DNA from: VFZN01 sp963709325
Lineage (GTDB): Bacteria > Acidobacteriota > Vicinamibacteria > Vicinamibacterales > UBA2999
Length of the DNA stretch: 64,000 nucleotides
Direction: 5' to 3'
Assembly (NCBI GenBank): GCA_963709325.1
Contig: CAVPVV010000004.1
Location: 248,001 to 312,000 of the forward strand
Part shown: positions 20,670-29,591 of the stretch, one piece after another
Layout of the letters: every line of letters begins with the position of its first letter
Numbering within the stretch: the first letter of the stretch is position 1
The notes under the pieces: generated by a model
The model's input: the letters and a program-made list of their open reading frames with translations, nothing else
Databases searched by the model: none
What the model was told of the DNA's origin: nothing
Program-made: the position numbers and the translations under genes

Positions 20670-20980
20670 AGCGCGCGGCGCTCTGCGCGACAGTTTTAGG
20701 TCAGCATCGTCCTCGTCAGCGTTCGCTTCGATACAGGTGTCGGCTGGCAAGGTGCTTCGCAACGCTGACCTGGTGACGGGTGTGGCCGGCCCTCCGGGGC
20801 CGCCGGGGCCGCCGGGACCTCCCGGACTCCCTGGGCCGCAGGGCCAAAGAGTCGAGGCGACCGTTCAGCGGCGGGAAAACCGCGGTCCTCATCGGCGGTG
20901 TCGCCGGCGGCGCGTTTCTGGTCCTGGTGTATTCGTTGTATGCCACCACCATAGGCAAGCCAGGGTTAGGAGGATTTTAG
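20666..20980 (+). pseudogene. Damaged paralogue of the 19557 lipoprotein with a collagen-like run
   Basis: Starts at GTG 20666 overlapping the previous stop (GTGA). The signal segment is split between frames. A GPPGPPGPPGPPGLPGPQG run at about 20790-20840 appears in one frame. In another frame the C-terminus (PFSGGKTAVLIGGVAGGAFLVLV, about 20863-20930) matches the C-terminus of the 19557 protein. At least two indels separate the pieces. Whether the Gly-Pro-Pro run was translated in the original gene is unclear. Confidence 0.5.
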
Positions 20981-21345
20981 GCGCGTGCCACGTTCATGAG
21001 GACACCTCGCGCTCGCGAATGAGATCGCTCGTTTCGGGGAGCGACGGCGCCGGCGCCACGCCTGCACTTCGAACTTGGTGGGCGCCTGAAATTGCGTCGG
21101 AGTTCAAAGTCGAACTGTTACGGGGGCGCCGGGCGACGTTCGCGGCGCGGGTGGAGCGGCTGCGTAGCGGGCGAAGATGCTCGCCCAAGCCGAGTTGTCC
21201 GCCCAGCGCGTCCTCGAGAAGATCCGGCGGCCTCGCGCACAGTGGCGGGTACCATCGAACGCGAGGCCCGTCAGCGCGCATCACCATCGGCGGCGGGGAA
21301 ACCACGCCGGCGCATCGTCCATCCGACCGCAACCAAAGGAGCACT

Positions 21346-21726
21346 ATGCGGACCATCCTCATCGTGGTACTGACCTGTCTGGCGTCCAATCCGTTGCGGG
21401 TGTTCGCCAGTGAACCGGCGGGCGGTGTGCTGATGGCCGCTGCTGTTCGTGACGTCACGCAGCTTGCCGCGAGCAAGCGTCACGCCGCTCAAGCCGGGAC
21501 GCCACAACAGACGCCGTCGTCGGATGGGCACCCGGTGCTGATCGGCGCGGTCATCGGCGCGGGGGCAGGGGCTGTCCTCGGTTACTTTGGCACGTCCTGC
21601 AGCGCGCCCGCGCCGGATTATGAATTCGCCTGCCCCGGCACACCCAACAAAGGGGGTGGGGCGGTTCTCGGTGCCGGACTCGGATTCGGAATAGGGGCAT
21701 TGATTGGCCTAGTTTTCAGGCATTAG
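21346..21726 (+). CDS. Secreted glycine-zipper protein, 126 aa
   Basis: Start ATG at 21346 with AAAGGAG about six bases upstream. A signal peptide (MRTILIVVLTCLASNPLRVF) is followed by a linker and two glycine-zipper hydrophobic segments (LIGAVIGAGAGAVLGYFG and AVLGAGLGFGIGALIGLVF), with three Cys between and before them. Proteins of this design are small envelope-associated proteins of mostly unknown function. A longer upstream extension of the frame exists but has shadow-like composition, so the start is well supported by the ribosome-binding site. Confidence 0.65.
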   Translation: MRTILIVVLTCLASNPLRVFASEPAGGVLMAAAVRDVTQLAASKRHAAQAGTPQQTPSSDGHPVLIGAVIGAGAGAVLGYFGTSCSAPAPDYEFACPGTPNKGGGAVLGAGLGFGIGALIGLVFRH

Positions 21727-21856
21727 CCGTACGCGTGGCCTATCGGTTGCCCCCCGTGGACCGACCCGCCGGCCCCGCTCCGAGCACGGAGGCCAATCGG
21801 GCCCCACGCCTTGCTTGTGGTGTGCCGCCGTACAGGCGCGGGGTCCTGCATAAATT

Positions 21857-21897
21857 GGCTAACCCTGCGTCAAGCGCGGTCTAGTAACCTGTTAGGC
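21857..21897. repeat. Partial attC-like site
   Basis: Ends with GTTAGGC (21891-21897), a match to the integron core site GTTRRRY, and begins with GGCTAAC followed by CCTGCGTCAAGCG, a common left-arm sequence of attC sites. The two arms do not pair well with each other, so this may be a fused or eroded site. The next ORF begins 12 bp after the core, as gene cassettes do. Confidence 0.45.
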
Positions 21898-21908
21898 CGA
21901 TCTTGAGA

Positions 21909-22472
21909 ATGTTCCGACGTCTTCCGGGATTACCGTCGTCAGGTCCAATGGCCAAGACGATTCCAGCCGGCTGGGGGCACGGCGCACGAGAGGGTGTGGT
22001 CGTGGAGTTCCAATTGGCCGACGGATCGGTTTGGGTCGGCAACTTCGAGCCAGGGCTCGCCGGCGTTGATGACGTCCGGACACATCCGGGTGGCTCGCAG
22101 GTCTTGGTGACCGCCGGCGGCCAGTTGTATAGCGTGAATCCAACGTCGCAGGAGGCGGTTCGCCTCGCACCTGCAGTGTTCGGGGTTTGGGAGCTGTCGT
22201 CCCCACACCGCGTACTCTTCAACAACCAGGATCTGGAGTTTGTGTGCGTGGGCCGCGATGGTGTGGCCTGGGCGACGTCACGAATCTCTTGGGACGGCTT
22301 CCGGAATCTTCGGCTCAGCGACGAGACGTTGCAGGGTGAGGCATGGTCGCCAATCGAAGACCGATGGTTACCCTTTCGCGTGAACCTGGCGGACGGCGTG
22401 ACTGTCGGTGGCAGCTATTCCGGCCCCGAGATGACGTTGGCCCATGACGACTTCGACCACGGGCCGGCCTAA
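21909..22472 (+). CDS. Cassette-like hypothetical protein, 187 aa
   Basis: An intact ORF placed between a GTTAGGC core and a well-formed attC-like site; its TAA stop lies inside the GCCTAAC arm at 22467-22473, typical of gene cassettes. The product is beta-rich with repeated short strands (VVVEFQLADGSVWVGNF, QVLVTAGGQLYSVN, VGRDGVAWATSRISWDG), suggesting a small propeller or beta-sandwich. I recognise no family. No signal peptide or membrane segment is evident. Confidence 0.6.
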   Translation: MFRRLPGLPSSGPMAKTIPAGWGHGAREGVVVEFQLADGSVWVGNFEPGLAGVDDVRTHPGGSQVLVTAGGQLYSVNPTSQEAVRLAPAVFGVWELSSPHRVLFNNQDLEFVCVGRDGVAWATSRISWDGFRNLRLSDETLQGEAWSPIEDRWLPFRVNLADGVTVGGSYSGPEMTLAHDDFDHGPA

Positions 22473-22561
22473 CAAGCCGCTGCAGCCGACGAGCGGCGGG
22501 CAGATCGAAGTAGAGTGAGCCTCGAGTTCGCCGCTCGCGGCTGAGCGGCAGATCGTTGGGC
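22467..22561 (+). repeat. attC-like recombination site (95 bp)
   Basis: Bounded by GCCTAAC and GTTGGGC, the two inverted core boxes of an integron attC. Behind them the arms pair: CCGCTGCAGCCG on the left against CCGCTCAGCCG in the reverse complement of the right, leaving one unpaired G, the kind of extrahelical base that directs strand choice in attC. No integron integrase gene is in the window. Confidence 0.75.
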
Positions 22562-22564
22562 GGC

Positions 22565-22921
22565 ATGACTGAGCGTCAGGCAACCATCCCGGAGGATCGA
22601 CCACTCACAGCGCAGGAGGCTGAGTTCCTTCGCTGGCTTCTTGATCACGGAAACCCAGGAGCGGCTCGGTATCTCAGTGAGATCGGAAGCGTCCGGGTGG
22701 TGTCACGATGCGGTTGCGGCTGCGCCACTATCGACTTCGTTGAGGTCGGTTCTGCCCTGGACACTCTCTCAGAGCATCAGTGGCGGGATGTACAGGGACG
22801 TGTCTTCGGTGCTGCCGCGTACGCAGCGCGAGGCAAGCTCGCCGGGATTGAAGTGTGGTCAATGGACGGGCTCGCGACGCCGAGCTATCTGCCCCATCCG
22901 TCTTTGCTCACTCCCGGATGA
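22565..22921 (+). CDS. Cassette-like hypothetical protein, 118 aa
   Basis: Starts at an ATG four bases after the GTTGGGC core at 22555-22561, the usual position of a cassette gene. The product begins MTERQATIPEDRPLTAQEAE and contains CGCGCATIDF, a short Cys cluster in a beta-strand context. It resembles small conserved cassette-borne proteins of unknown function. The far end has no attC; instead it runs into the ligase pseudogene on the other strand (overlap of about 14 bp), so the cassette seems truncated. Confidence 0.55.
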   Translation: MTERQATIPEDRPLTAQEAEFLRWLLDHGNPGAARYLSEIGSVRVVSRCGCGCATIDFVEVGSALDTLSEHQWRDVQGRVFGAAAYAARGKLAGIEVWSMDGLATPSYLPHPSLLTPG

Positions 22922-23929
22922 CGGAACATGCGTCCTTGTCTTCGCGGAGGCCCACAAATCGCGAATGTCGCAGATGGTCGTCGGCGGTCCACTCGACGAA
23001 CTCGACCTGCGCGACGAGTACCGGCTTGAGCCACTGGCACTCGGCCATCTTCGCCTTCGTGAGACCCTGCCCCCATCGACCGCTCCGCGCCTCGGGCAGA
23101 TTGACGAACGGGCACACGTCGGTCCGGAGCGCGCTGAACTTCTTGAAGAGCTGCGCCCGGACGGCCGGGGTGAAGCCGTTGCGCGTCCGCGCGACGTAGA
23201 TCAGGTCGTCGCCGTCGTAGTACCCGAAGATGAGCGCGTCGAAGGTGCTGCCGCCCCGCGTGTAGCCCCCGATCACGAACTCCTGGCTGCGGTTCACGCG
23301 CATCTTCTGCCACGCGCCAGAGCGCAGGCCCGGCTCGTACGCGCTGTTCCGCCGTTTGGCGACCAGCCCCTCGAACCCCTGCGCCTTCACGGACGCGATC
23401 AACACGGGCAGGTCGGCGTCGAGTGCGGAGGCGTACCGAACCGGCTCCGACGAGCTTCGGCAACACCTTCCGTTCGAGCAGTGCCCGGCGGACCTCCAGC
23501 GGCTCGCGCATCACGTCGCGGCCGGCGAGCACCAGCACATCGAAGACGTAGTACACGACCGGGGCGGGCGCGGACCCGTAGTTCTGGAGCGCGTTGAACG
23601 ACGGACGGCCGTCCTCGTCGAACGCGACGATCTCGCCGTCGATGACGGTGTCGTCCGGGAGCGTCGCGAGCGCGGCGACGACTGCTCGGATACCGGGCGC
23701 TGAAGTCCTTGTTGTTCCGGGACCGCAGGTGGACGGTGCCCTGGCGTTTGAAGGCGATGGCGCGGTAGCCATCCAGCTTCAGTTCATACAGCCACTGGTC
23801 GCTGGCTGGCAGGGCGTCGGTCCGCAGCAGCAGCATCGGATCGATGAAGCGTGCGGCTGCGCGGGGCAGCTCACGAGTGCGTGTCAGCGAGAACCGGCCG
23901 CGCACCCTCGGATCGTTTCGCGCCATCAT
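22908..23929 (-). pseudogene. ATP-dependent DNA ligase (LigD-type ligase domain), two frameshifts
   Basis: All parts of a ~330-residue ligase are visible in three frames. 23929-23700 holds FIDPMLLLRTDAL and the nucleotidyl-transfer motif KLDGYR. About 23700-23460 holds VIDGEIVAFDEDGRPSFNAL and VFDVLVL. 23405-22908 holds EGLVAKRRNSAYEPG (motif IV region), the KMRVNRSQEFVIGGY OB-fold entry, and a WTADDHLRHSRFVGLRED tail. Such ligases act in non-homologous end joining with Ku or alone. Two other decayed copies lie at 34473-34547 and 45975-46325. Confidence 0.82.
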
Positions 23930-24146
23930 GGCACCGATCCGATCATAGCGGCAGGCGCGCGATTCGCGGCTGAGCACCATCGCCGCCGAGCATGGAGGTC
24001 ATCTCGTCGCGCCAGAAAGGGTGGTGCCGACGTGGGTGACGTGCGCGGACCTGCACACAACCACGTCGATGCACGGCTGCCAAGGCGGTCTAGTATCGCA
24101 TCATGCCGATCACCGCGATTCGTGTGCGGTCACATGCGAGTGAACA

Positions 24147-24419
24147 GTGACGACACGCTGCATTCATGGTCTAGCGCCAGCGTCTTGCTCATGGTGCATC
24201 GCGCGGACTGCGAAGCCGCTTGAGGGAGGTGCATCTCTCGCGGGACGGCATTGTGTTCGCTGCCGGAAGAGAAGACCTACGCGGGGCAGCGTTTGTACTA
24301 GCTGTGCCATCACTCATCGCCGTGAGAAGGAACGGCTGCGAGGCAAAATCACCGGCAAGAAGCGTTCTTCGCTCAGGACGGTTTCGGGAGGCTTGCCGGG
24401 GCTGGGCAAGGGGCGATGA
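24147..24419 (+). CDS. Small Cys-rich, basic protein, 90 aa
   Basis: GTG-started frame with two cysteine clusters, CIHGLAPASCSWC and CVRCRKRRPTRGSVCTSC, that could bind one or two zinc ions, followed by a strongly basic tail (THRREKERLRGKITGKKR). This layout resembles small zinc-ribbon proteins of unknown role. No family recognised; the start and coding status are moderately uncertain. Confidence 0.4.
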   Translation: MTTRCIHGLAPASCSWCIARTAKPLEGGASLAGRHCVRCRKRRPTRGSVCTSCAITHRREKERLRGKITGKKRSSLRTVSGGLPGLGKGR

Positions 24420-24493
24420 GGAAGACAGCGGACGGCCTAGCCTAGCCCGCTGCCGCACTTGACCGCACCGTAACCAACCCGCCAGAAGCGCTT

Positions 24494-25196
24494 ATGACAG
24501 ATCACGAACTCAGCAAGCTCCAAGAAATACTCAGCCGGCGCGCCCTGGTAGAAGCTCTGGCTTACTTGACTTCGCTTGATCAGCAGGGTCCAAACCGGGC
24601 GTCGGTTCAATACCACCTTGGGTTCGTCAATCGCCGGCTCAAGAAATTTGATGAAGCCGTGCGGCATTATGAGGAAGCCATTCGACTCGAGCCATTGACG
24701 CCCGCCTTTTTTCTGGGTCTAGGGATTGCGTTTCAACAGCAAGGCAATTACAAGGCGGCGTTGCGCGGCGTCGAGCGCGCAATCGAACTGCAACCAGACT
24801 ATGCCAACGCTTGGAACAGCCTCGGATTGACCCACAAGATGGCTGGTGATCCGCAGTCGGCTCTGGCTGCTTACGAGCGCGCACAGGAACTGCTGGTTGC
24901 TGCCGCAAGTGCGAAGGTCAAGGTACGACGGCCAGAAGTGATCCAGACTCAATTGTGTGAGTCCGGCGAGAAGGGAATGCTCCTGACTAGTCAGTATTTT
25001 GGCGAGGTGAAGCAGGCTCTGGCGAGCTGACCTGCTATATGCAACCATTCTGAACAACATCGGTGGGTGTTACCTGGAACTCGGCCGGCCTAGTGACGCA
25101 AAGGGCGCGTTTATGGAATCAATCGAGTTCATTCCAGATGGCGCGTCTTACGAGCCTCCACATATGGGCCTGCGACGATGTGAAACGGCCACCTAG
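24494..25196 (+). pseudogene. Tetratricopeptide-repeat protein with a late frameshift
   Basis: The frame from the ATG at 24494 encodes at least three TPR units (VQYHLGFVNRRLKKFDEAVR, FFLGLGIAFQQQGNYKAALR, AWNSLGLTHKMAGDPQSALA). It stops at 25030, but the +1 frame continues the same repeat pattern (ATILNNIGGCYLELGRPSDA) to a TAG at 25196. One base change near 25020 joins them into a ~233-residue protein. TPR proteins are protein-interaction scaffolds; no partner is suggested by the neighbours. Confidence 0.65.
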
Positions 25197-25327
25197 CGGG
25201 CGATTGCACCTGTCGGTGTTCGCAGTAGCATTCGGGGTAGATCGCCGGGGCATCCGGCCGGGATGCTTAGAGCGCGTAACAAAACCTCCGAAAGCTGACC
25301 CGCGTTGGCGAGGTAGCGTGAACGGGT

Positions 25328-26140
25328 ATGGCCGCCGCGCTGCTTCCCGATCCATTGTGGGATCTTGTCGAACCGTTCTTGCCCACTCCACTACGTCGGC
25401 CGAACGGCGGACGGCCGCGCGTCTCTGATCGCGCGTGTCTCACCGGCATTCTCTTTGTCCTCCGCAGCGGCATCCCCTGGCAGATTCTCCCGCAGGAACT
25501 CGGGTGTGGATCGGGGATGACGTGCTGGCGTCGCTTGCGCGACTGGCAACAGGCGGGGGTGTGGGATCTGATCCACTTTGCGCTGCTGGATTGGCTCGCG
25601 CGCGACGATCAGATTGATTGGTCCCGGGCGGTCGTGGACAGTTGTTCCATCCGCGCGGTGTACGGCGGGGACCAGACTGGGCCGAATCCAACCGATCGGG
25701 CCAAGCGCGGAAGCAAGCGCCATCTGCTTTGCGACGGGCGAGGCGTGCCGCTCGCCGTGCGTCTGACCGGCGCGAATCGGAACGACTCGCAAGAAGCCCT
25801 GGCGTTGGTCGATGCGATTCCCCCGCTGCAGGGCGCACGGGGCCGACCGCGACAGCGACCAGACTGTGTGCTCGGGGATCGCGGCTACGATGCGGCTGCC
25901 ATTCGGCGTGGCCTTCGAACTCGCCACATCGTGCCCTTGCTGGCCATGCGCCGCACCGAGCATGGGAGTGGCCTGGGTCGCTGGCGCTGGGTCGTGGAGC
26001 GCACCTTCGCCTGGCTCAGTCAGTTTCGCCGCCTACGGGTGCGATATGACAAGCGGGCCGACATTCACGAGGCGTTCCTGTCGCTCGGGTGCGCGCTGAT
26101 TTGTTGGCAATCGCTGCGCAAGACATGGAGAACCGCCTGA
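25328..26140 (+). mobile_element. IS5-family transposase, single intact ORF
   Basis: 270 residues with an N-terminal DUF4096-type domain (GGRPRVSDRACLTGILFVLRSG, WQILPQELG) and a DDE_Tnp_1 core: VVDSCSIRA (first Asp), GDRGYDAAAI (second Asp) and RWVVERTFAWL (Glu) in the usual spacing. The left flank carries a sequence like the left end of such elements (GTAACAAAACCTCCGAAAG near 25277), but I find no matching inverted repeat after 26140, so the right end may be lost and the element immobile. It lies between the TPR gene and an attC-like site. Confidence 0.85.
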
Positions 26141-26270
26141 GGCCGATGCCATCGTTCCCGGGCGTCCATCGACCAGGTCGATGTATTTCTGCCGAAATCG
26201 CGTCATGCGGCTGCTTGGGGGCTCAGGGGGCAGGCGCTGGACATCAGTAAACGCTACGGCGTTTATCGCG

Positions 26271-26357
26271 AGTTAACGTTGCAAATGAGCCGCGCGCCGA
26301 CGGCGACAGGATCGTAGAAGGCGCTCAGAGCGCGTCGGCTCCATTTGCGTGTTAGGC
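26271..26357 (-). repeat. attC-like recombination site (87 bp)
   Basis: Read on the minus strand it begins GCCTAAC (26357-26351) followed by ACGCAAATGGAGCCGACGCG and ends near CGTTAACT; the arms pair (GCAAATGGAGCCG with CGGCTCATTTGC). This arm sequence is a frequent attC type in soil bacteria. It lies directly 3' of the minus-strand gene at 26389-27153, the correct place for that gene's attC. Confidence 0.75.
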
Positions 26358-26388
26358 AGCGTGTCGCCACGGTGGATCGATCGCAGCG

Positions 26389-27153
26389 TTATTTTCCGAG
26401 TAATCCGATCGCCCACCCGGCGACGTTCAGCCAGGCATGCGTTTCCGACACGAGGACTCGAAGCGGCTGCGAGGCGATCACCGTCAAGCCGCCGATCAGC
26501 GTGACGCGATGCACGCGGCCGCGCGACACGATGTCCCAGATGATCATCGGCACGAGGAACAGATCCACACCGACGTCGGTCCTCGTCCACAGGGAAGCGC
26601 CGATGCCTGCGGTCATGTCAACGAAGGGCCAGCGAATGACCGCGGCATCCAGCAACCCGATCGTGGCCAGCAGCATGAAACGCTTGTGGCTCTGCGTATC
26701 GCGGCGCCTGGCGATGGCGAACACGACGAAGACCGCGAAGAGCCCCAGGTCCGTCATCGGGTAGACCAGGAATTGTTGCGGCGGGATCGGCACGCCGATG
26801 AAGCCGCCGGGACGGTGCGCGGCGATCAACGCGGCCATCGTGCCAACCACGACGACGACGGCCGCGAGGCCGGCGCCGAACCAGCCAACGCGACGATGCA
26901 GGTCGACGCGCCGGTTGGCGACGAGCACCGGCTGCACGACCAGCAGGAGCATCCACGCGGTGAAGCACACGCCATGCACGTAGAAGAAGAAGGGCTCCGG
27001 CGGCGCAAGCGAGGAAGCGTCAGGAAACCACCATTTCAGGAAGTACGTGCGGGCAAAACCGAGGAACACCGACGCCCCCACGATGAGCGACATGCCGATG
27101 TAGAAACGCCGCTCCGCGACCGAAGGGTGACGAGTGGTAATGAGTGTCGTCAT
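26389..27153 (-). CDS. Cassette-like integral membrane protein (DUF2306-like), 254 aa
   Basis: Seven or so hydrophobic segments, including YIGMSLIVGASVFLGFA at the start and HGVCFTAWMLLLVVQPVLVA, with conserved His residues (HGVCF, HRRVGW) characteristic of DUF2306/COG4329-like membrane proteins whose histidines may bind haem or metal. Function unknown. On the minus strand the gene is preceded by GTTAGGC (27176-27170) and followed by an attC-like site, so it has the layout of an integron gene cassette. Confidence 0.7.
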   Translation of the reverse strand: MTTLITTRHPSVAERRFYIGMSLIVGASVFLGFARTYFLKWWFPDASSLAPPEPFFFYVHGVCFTAWMLLLVVQPVLVANRRVDLHRRVGWFGAGLAAVVVVVGTMAALIAAHRPGGFIGVPIPPQQFLVYPMTDLGLFAVFVVFAIARRRDTQSHKRFMLLATIGLLDAAVIRWPFVDMTAGIGASLWTRTDVGVDLFLVPMIIWDIVSRGRVHRVTLIGGLTVIASQPLRVLVSETHAWLNVAGWAIGLLGK

Positions 27154-27169
27154 GGTTGACGGATACGCA

Positions 27170-27176
27170 GCCTAAC
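27170..27176 (-). promoter_or_regulatory. Integron-type core box GTTAGGC
   Basis: On the minus strand GTTAGGC lies 17 bases before the ATG of the 26389-27153 gene, the boundary expected where a cassette begins. A paired second arm could not be found within normal attC length, so the attC of the preceding cassette may be eroded. Confidence 0.4.
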
Positions 27177-27391
27177 CAACAGTAGGACGACCAGCATATC
27201 TCGGCCGACCTGGCGAGGCCCGCAGCATAACGCGAATCCAGCGGAGAATCGGAATCGTCGAAAAGTGTTGAACGGATTGGGGTTGGTGCGGACTGGACGA
27301 CAGTCGGCGCGGAATTAGGCTGGTCTGCATAGCGTCGGCTGAGGTCTGCAGCCACGCGTATCCCGCTTGTCCGTGGTGCTCAGTCCTCATA

Positions 27392-27459
27392 AGTCGCGAA
27401 GTGGCGAGCGACCTACCAGCTGCACAGGTCAACCCTATGGCGTTTCTCGCGATTTGACG
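27392..27459. repeat. Dispersed repeat with GTCGCGAAGTGGCGAGCGAC core, copy 1
   Basis: The 21-bp core recurs exactly at 29592-29612, and both copies have a GGCGTTT-TCGCG-TTTGACG block about 45 bp later. Weaker similarity extends to both sides. The core has GTCGC/GCGAC inverted ends. It fills most of the 360-bp gap between the two cassette-like genes. Confidence 0.6.
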
Positions 27460-27535
27460 TCTCGGCTTCAGCTGCGGCGGTGTGGGGATGACTGTTGCCG
27501 GCGTCGACAGCAAGCCGTGATTAGGCTCTATCTAC

Positions 27536-28078
27536 CTATGTGTCTCGATCCTCGGACCACCAGAACACGTCGAGGTGCACCGGCCGTAGTCTTCGTGCCC
27601 TGGCGATCCGGGTTGCGACGACTTGGTACTGCGCGCTGACTTCTGGAGTCAGCCGTCCGACGCCAGGCCACGCCGGCAACGCGGTGCCCGCGTCGGACTC
27701 ACGGAGCTTCTCGCCAGTGATGGAGTCGAGAGGTACCTCGCAGAACGGCTCGATCTCGCCCAGGCTGTACATTGACCGGAGGTGTGCGCTGTAGACGCAA
27801 TCCCGGATGTATATATTGAGGAGCTTCCGCGCCACGCCCCACCGTCGGCCGCGTGCTGGCAGAGCAGCTTGCAGGCGAATCGTTTCGCGATCAAGCGCCC
27901 TGATGAACATCTCGCGGTTGCGTGCTCTGAACGACCGCAGAGAGAGTTGCCCCAGGAACCGCCGAGCAGCCTCGGCGGTACCGCGAGGAGTCCCGCGCAC
28001 CGTGGACGGACCAACGGCCACCCGCGCAACGCGACTCCTGATTGCGACCTCAAGATCAGATCTTGGACGGAGTGCCAT
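27536..28078 (-). CDS. Cassette-like hypothetical protein, 180 aa
   Basis: An intact ATG-started ORF that begins 10 bases after the inner arm of the attC-like site at 28089-28178 (minus-strand reading), as expected for a cassette gene. The product is basic, mostly helical, with FLGQLSLRSFRARNREMFIRALD and a C-terminal RRLRPVHLDVFWW. I recognise no family, signal peptide or membrane segment. Confidence 0.55.
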   Translation of the reverse strand: MALRPRSDLEVAIRSRVARVAVGPSTVRGTPRGTAEAARRFLGQLSLRSFRARNREMFIRALDRETIRLQAALPARGRRWGVARKLLNIYIRDCVYSAHLRSMYSLGEIEPFCEVPLDSITGEKLRESDAGTALPAWPGVGRLTPEVSAQYQVVATRIARARRLRPVHLDVFWWSEDRDT

Positions 28079-28088
28079 TAGATTGCAG

Positions 28089-28178
28089 CCTTAACGACCG
28101 GAGCGTAAGCCGCGGCCGCCAGATAGCGGGATGATGCCACAGACGCCGAACGCCGACGGCTTCACGCGCTGGTTAGGC
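28089..28178. repeat. attC-like recombination site (90 bp)
   Basis: Outer boxes CCTTAAC (28089-28095) and GTTAGGC (28172-28178). Inner arms GCGTAAGCCG and CGGCTTCACGC are complementary apart from one unpaired base. ORFs start within about 12 bases of both ends (27536-28078 on minus, 28190 on plus), so it sits between two cassette-like units. Confidence 0.72.
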
Positions 28179-28189
28179 AGCTCCTGATC

Positions 28190-28413
28190 ATGCCCGAAGC
28201 CACCCAAGCTCGATGGCCACGCCACGAGATCCCCGCGGACGCTGTCGACTGGTCGCACCCATTCACTGCCCGGCGCCGAAAACAGAGCCCGGCTGGCCTC
28301 CGTCCAGGGAGGACTCCTGTGACTTCGCCAAGTGTTTTCCGAAACTGGACCTGCCGTCGGAAGCCACAACGGCGTTACTCAGGACCTGGCACGCGGTAGT
28401 CGACCGCTTATGA
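28190..28413 (+). other. Possible degraded cassette ORF
   Basis: An ATG lies 11 bases after GTTAGGC at 28172-28178, but the frame loses protein-like character after ~40 codons. A neighbouring frame then shows a plausible C-terminus (CDFAKCFPKLDLPSEATTAL, ending at 28413). It overlaps the 3' end of the hydrolase gene on the other strand. Probably a broken small gene. Confidence 0.3.
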
Positions 28414-29367
28414 CGGCAGCTTTCCGTCAATGAGCAACCTGATGGCCGACTCGATCGGCGGCCACGTTACCGAGAGTGGGCTGGCGATTTCAAAATGCCC
28501 GGCGCCCGGAATCAGGATTCGGCGCACCTGATCACCGGCCTGCGTCGCGGCCTGTACGTACGCGTCGACGAGCGGCAAGGGCACATATTCCTCGCGCGAT
28601 CCTAAGACGATCACCTGCGGGATAGCCAAGGGCAACATCGTGATCGGCGACGCGTGCGCGTAGCGATCTGGCACCGTCGCTGGCGTGCCACCGAGCAGCG
28701 AGGTGATGACCGTGTCGCGGCAAAGAGCCTCATAGCCCGGGATATTGGCGGTCATGTCGACCGGCCCAGCCAAGTCAATGACCCCGCGCACTGGGAGTGG
28801 GTCCGCTGCGGACAGTTCACTTGCTGCGGGAAGCCGGCGGCGTGCCGCGGTCCACATCGCCAGGTGCCCGCCCGCGGAGTGCCCGACGACGACGACGCGG
28901 GCGAGATCGAGATGGTACTCATCTGCGATGACCCGGACGTGGTCGACCGCCCGTCCGACATCGAGGTAAGTGCCGGGCCACCCGCCGCCAGGCTCTCCGA
29001 GCCGCCGGTATTCGATGTTCCACGTCGCAATCCCGTCTGCCTTGAGGACGTCGGCCATCGCCCCGAAGTATTGGGCTGTCGCGTAGGCGGCCTTGAAGCA
29101 ACCGCCGTGGATGAGGACGACGAGCGGATGGGGACCGGTTCCAGCCGGAATGCGTAGTTCTCCGTATTGACTCGAGTCAGTCCCGTAGGCAATGCGTCGA
29201 TCAGGCGCGCGGCTCGGCAGCGCTGCCAGCTCCTCCGGGGTCATCAAGGCCTCGACAGTTGCTGCCGCGTTCGGTGAGACCGGTTGCCGACCGCAGCCAA
29301 CGAGAATCGCTAGCAGGAGAAAGACCACCGCTGCGACGCACCGAGATCTGCGGTTCTGTGCTGCCAT
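28408..29367 (-). CDS. Alpha/beta-hydrolase lipoprotein (BD-FAE/esterase-like)
   Basis: I start at the ATG at 29367, which puts the hydrophobic signal with lipobox ILVGC near the N-terminus; 319 residues. The hydrolase signatures are the oxyanion HGG motif (VLIHGGCF), the nucleophile elbow GHSAGG, and a final His in GAGHFEI. This is the carboxylesterase/bacterial feruloyl-esterase-like group that cleaves ester bonds. Lipid anchoring suggests action in the periplasm. Substrate unknown. It is flanked by cassette-like and repeat sequences and has no operon partner. Confidence 0.82.
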   Translation of the reverse strand: MAAQNRRSRCVAAVVFLLLAILVGCGRQPVSPNAAATVEALMTPEELAALPSRAPDRRIAYGTDSSQYGELRIPAGTGPHPLVVLIHGGCFKAAYATAQYFGAMADVLKADGIATWNIEYRRLGEPGGGWPGTYLDVGRAVDHVRVIADEYHLDLARVVVVGHSAGGHLAMWTAARRRLPAASELSAADPLPVRGVIDLAGPVDMTANIPGYEALCRDTVITSLLGGTPATVPDRYAHASPITMLPLAIPQVIVLGSREEYVPLPLVDAYVQAATQAGDQVRRILIPGAGHFEIASPLSVTWPPIESAIRLLIDGKLPS

Positions 29368-29591
29368 GTGAAGCGCTTCGGTAACCGATCGCGGAGCCAC
29401 GGATCGCGGCTGATTTACGAGTAGGTTCGGGTCGGTGCCGAGCATATATCTGAACAGGCCTACCGCGGGCTGGATTGGAAGTCTTGTGCTGGCGCGTGTT
29501 CATGAACTGCGCGCTCTCGCGACGCTGCAAATAGGCCGGTCGGCATAGCCCGCCGACTGGCCAACGATGGCGAACCAGATACATCCTGAGC

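Noticed and set aside
20737..21345. Upstream extension of the glycine-zipper protein into a 329-aa protein with a collagen run
   Set aside because: The extension has shadow composition, and a good ribosome-binding site and signal peptide start at 21346.
22908..23980. Intact LigD multi-domain NHEJ protein
   Set aside because: Only the ligase domain is recognisable and it is split by two frameshifts; no polymerase or phosphoesterase domain and no Ku gene were found.
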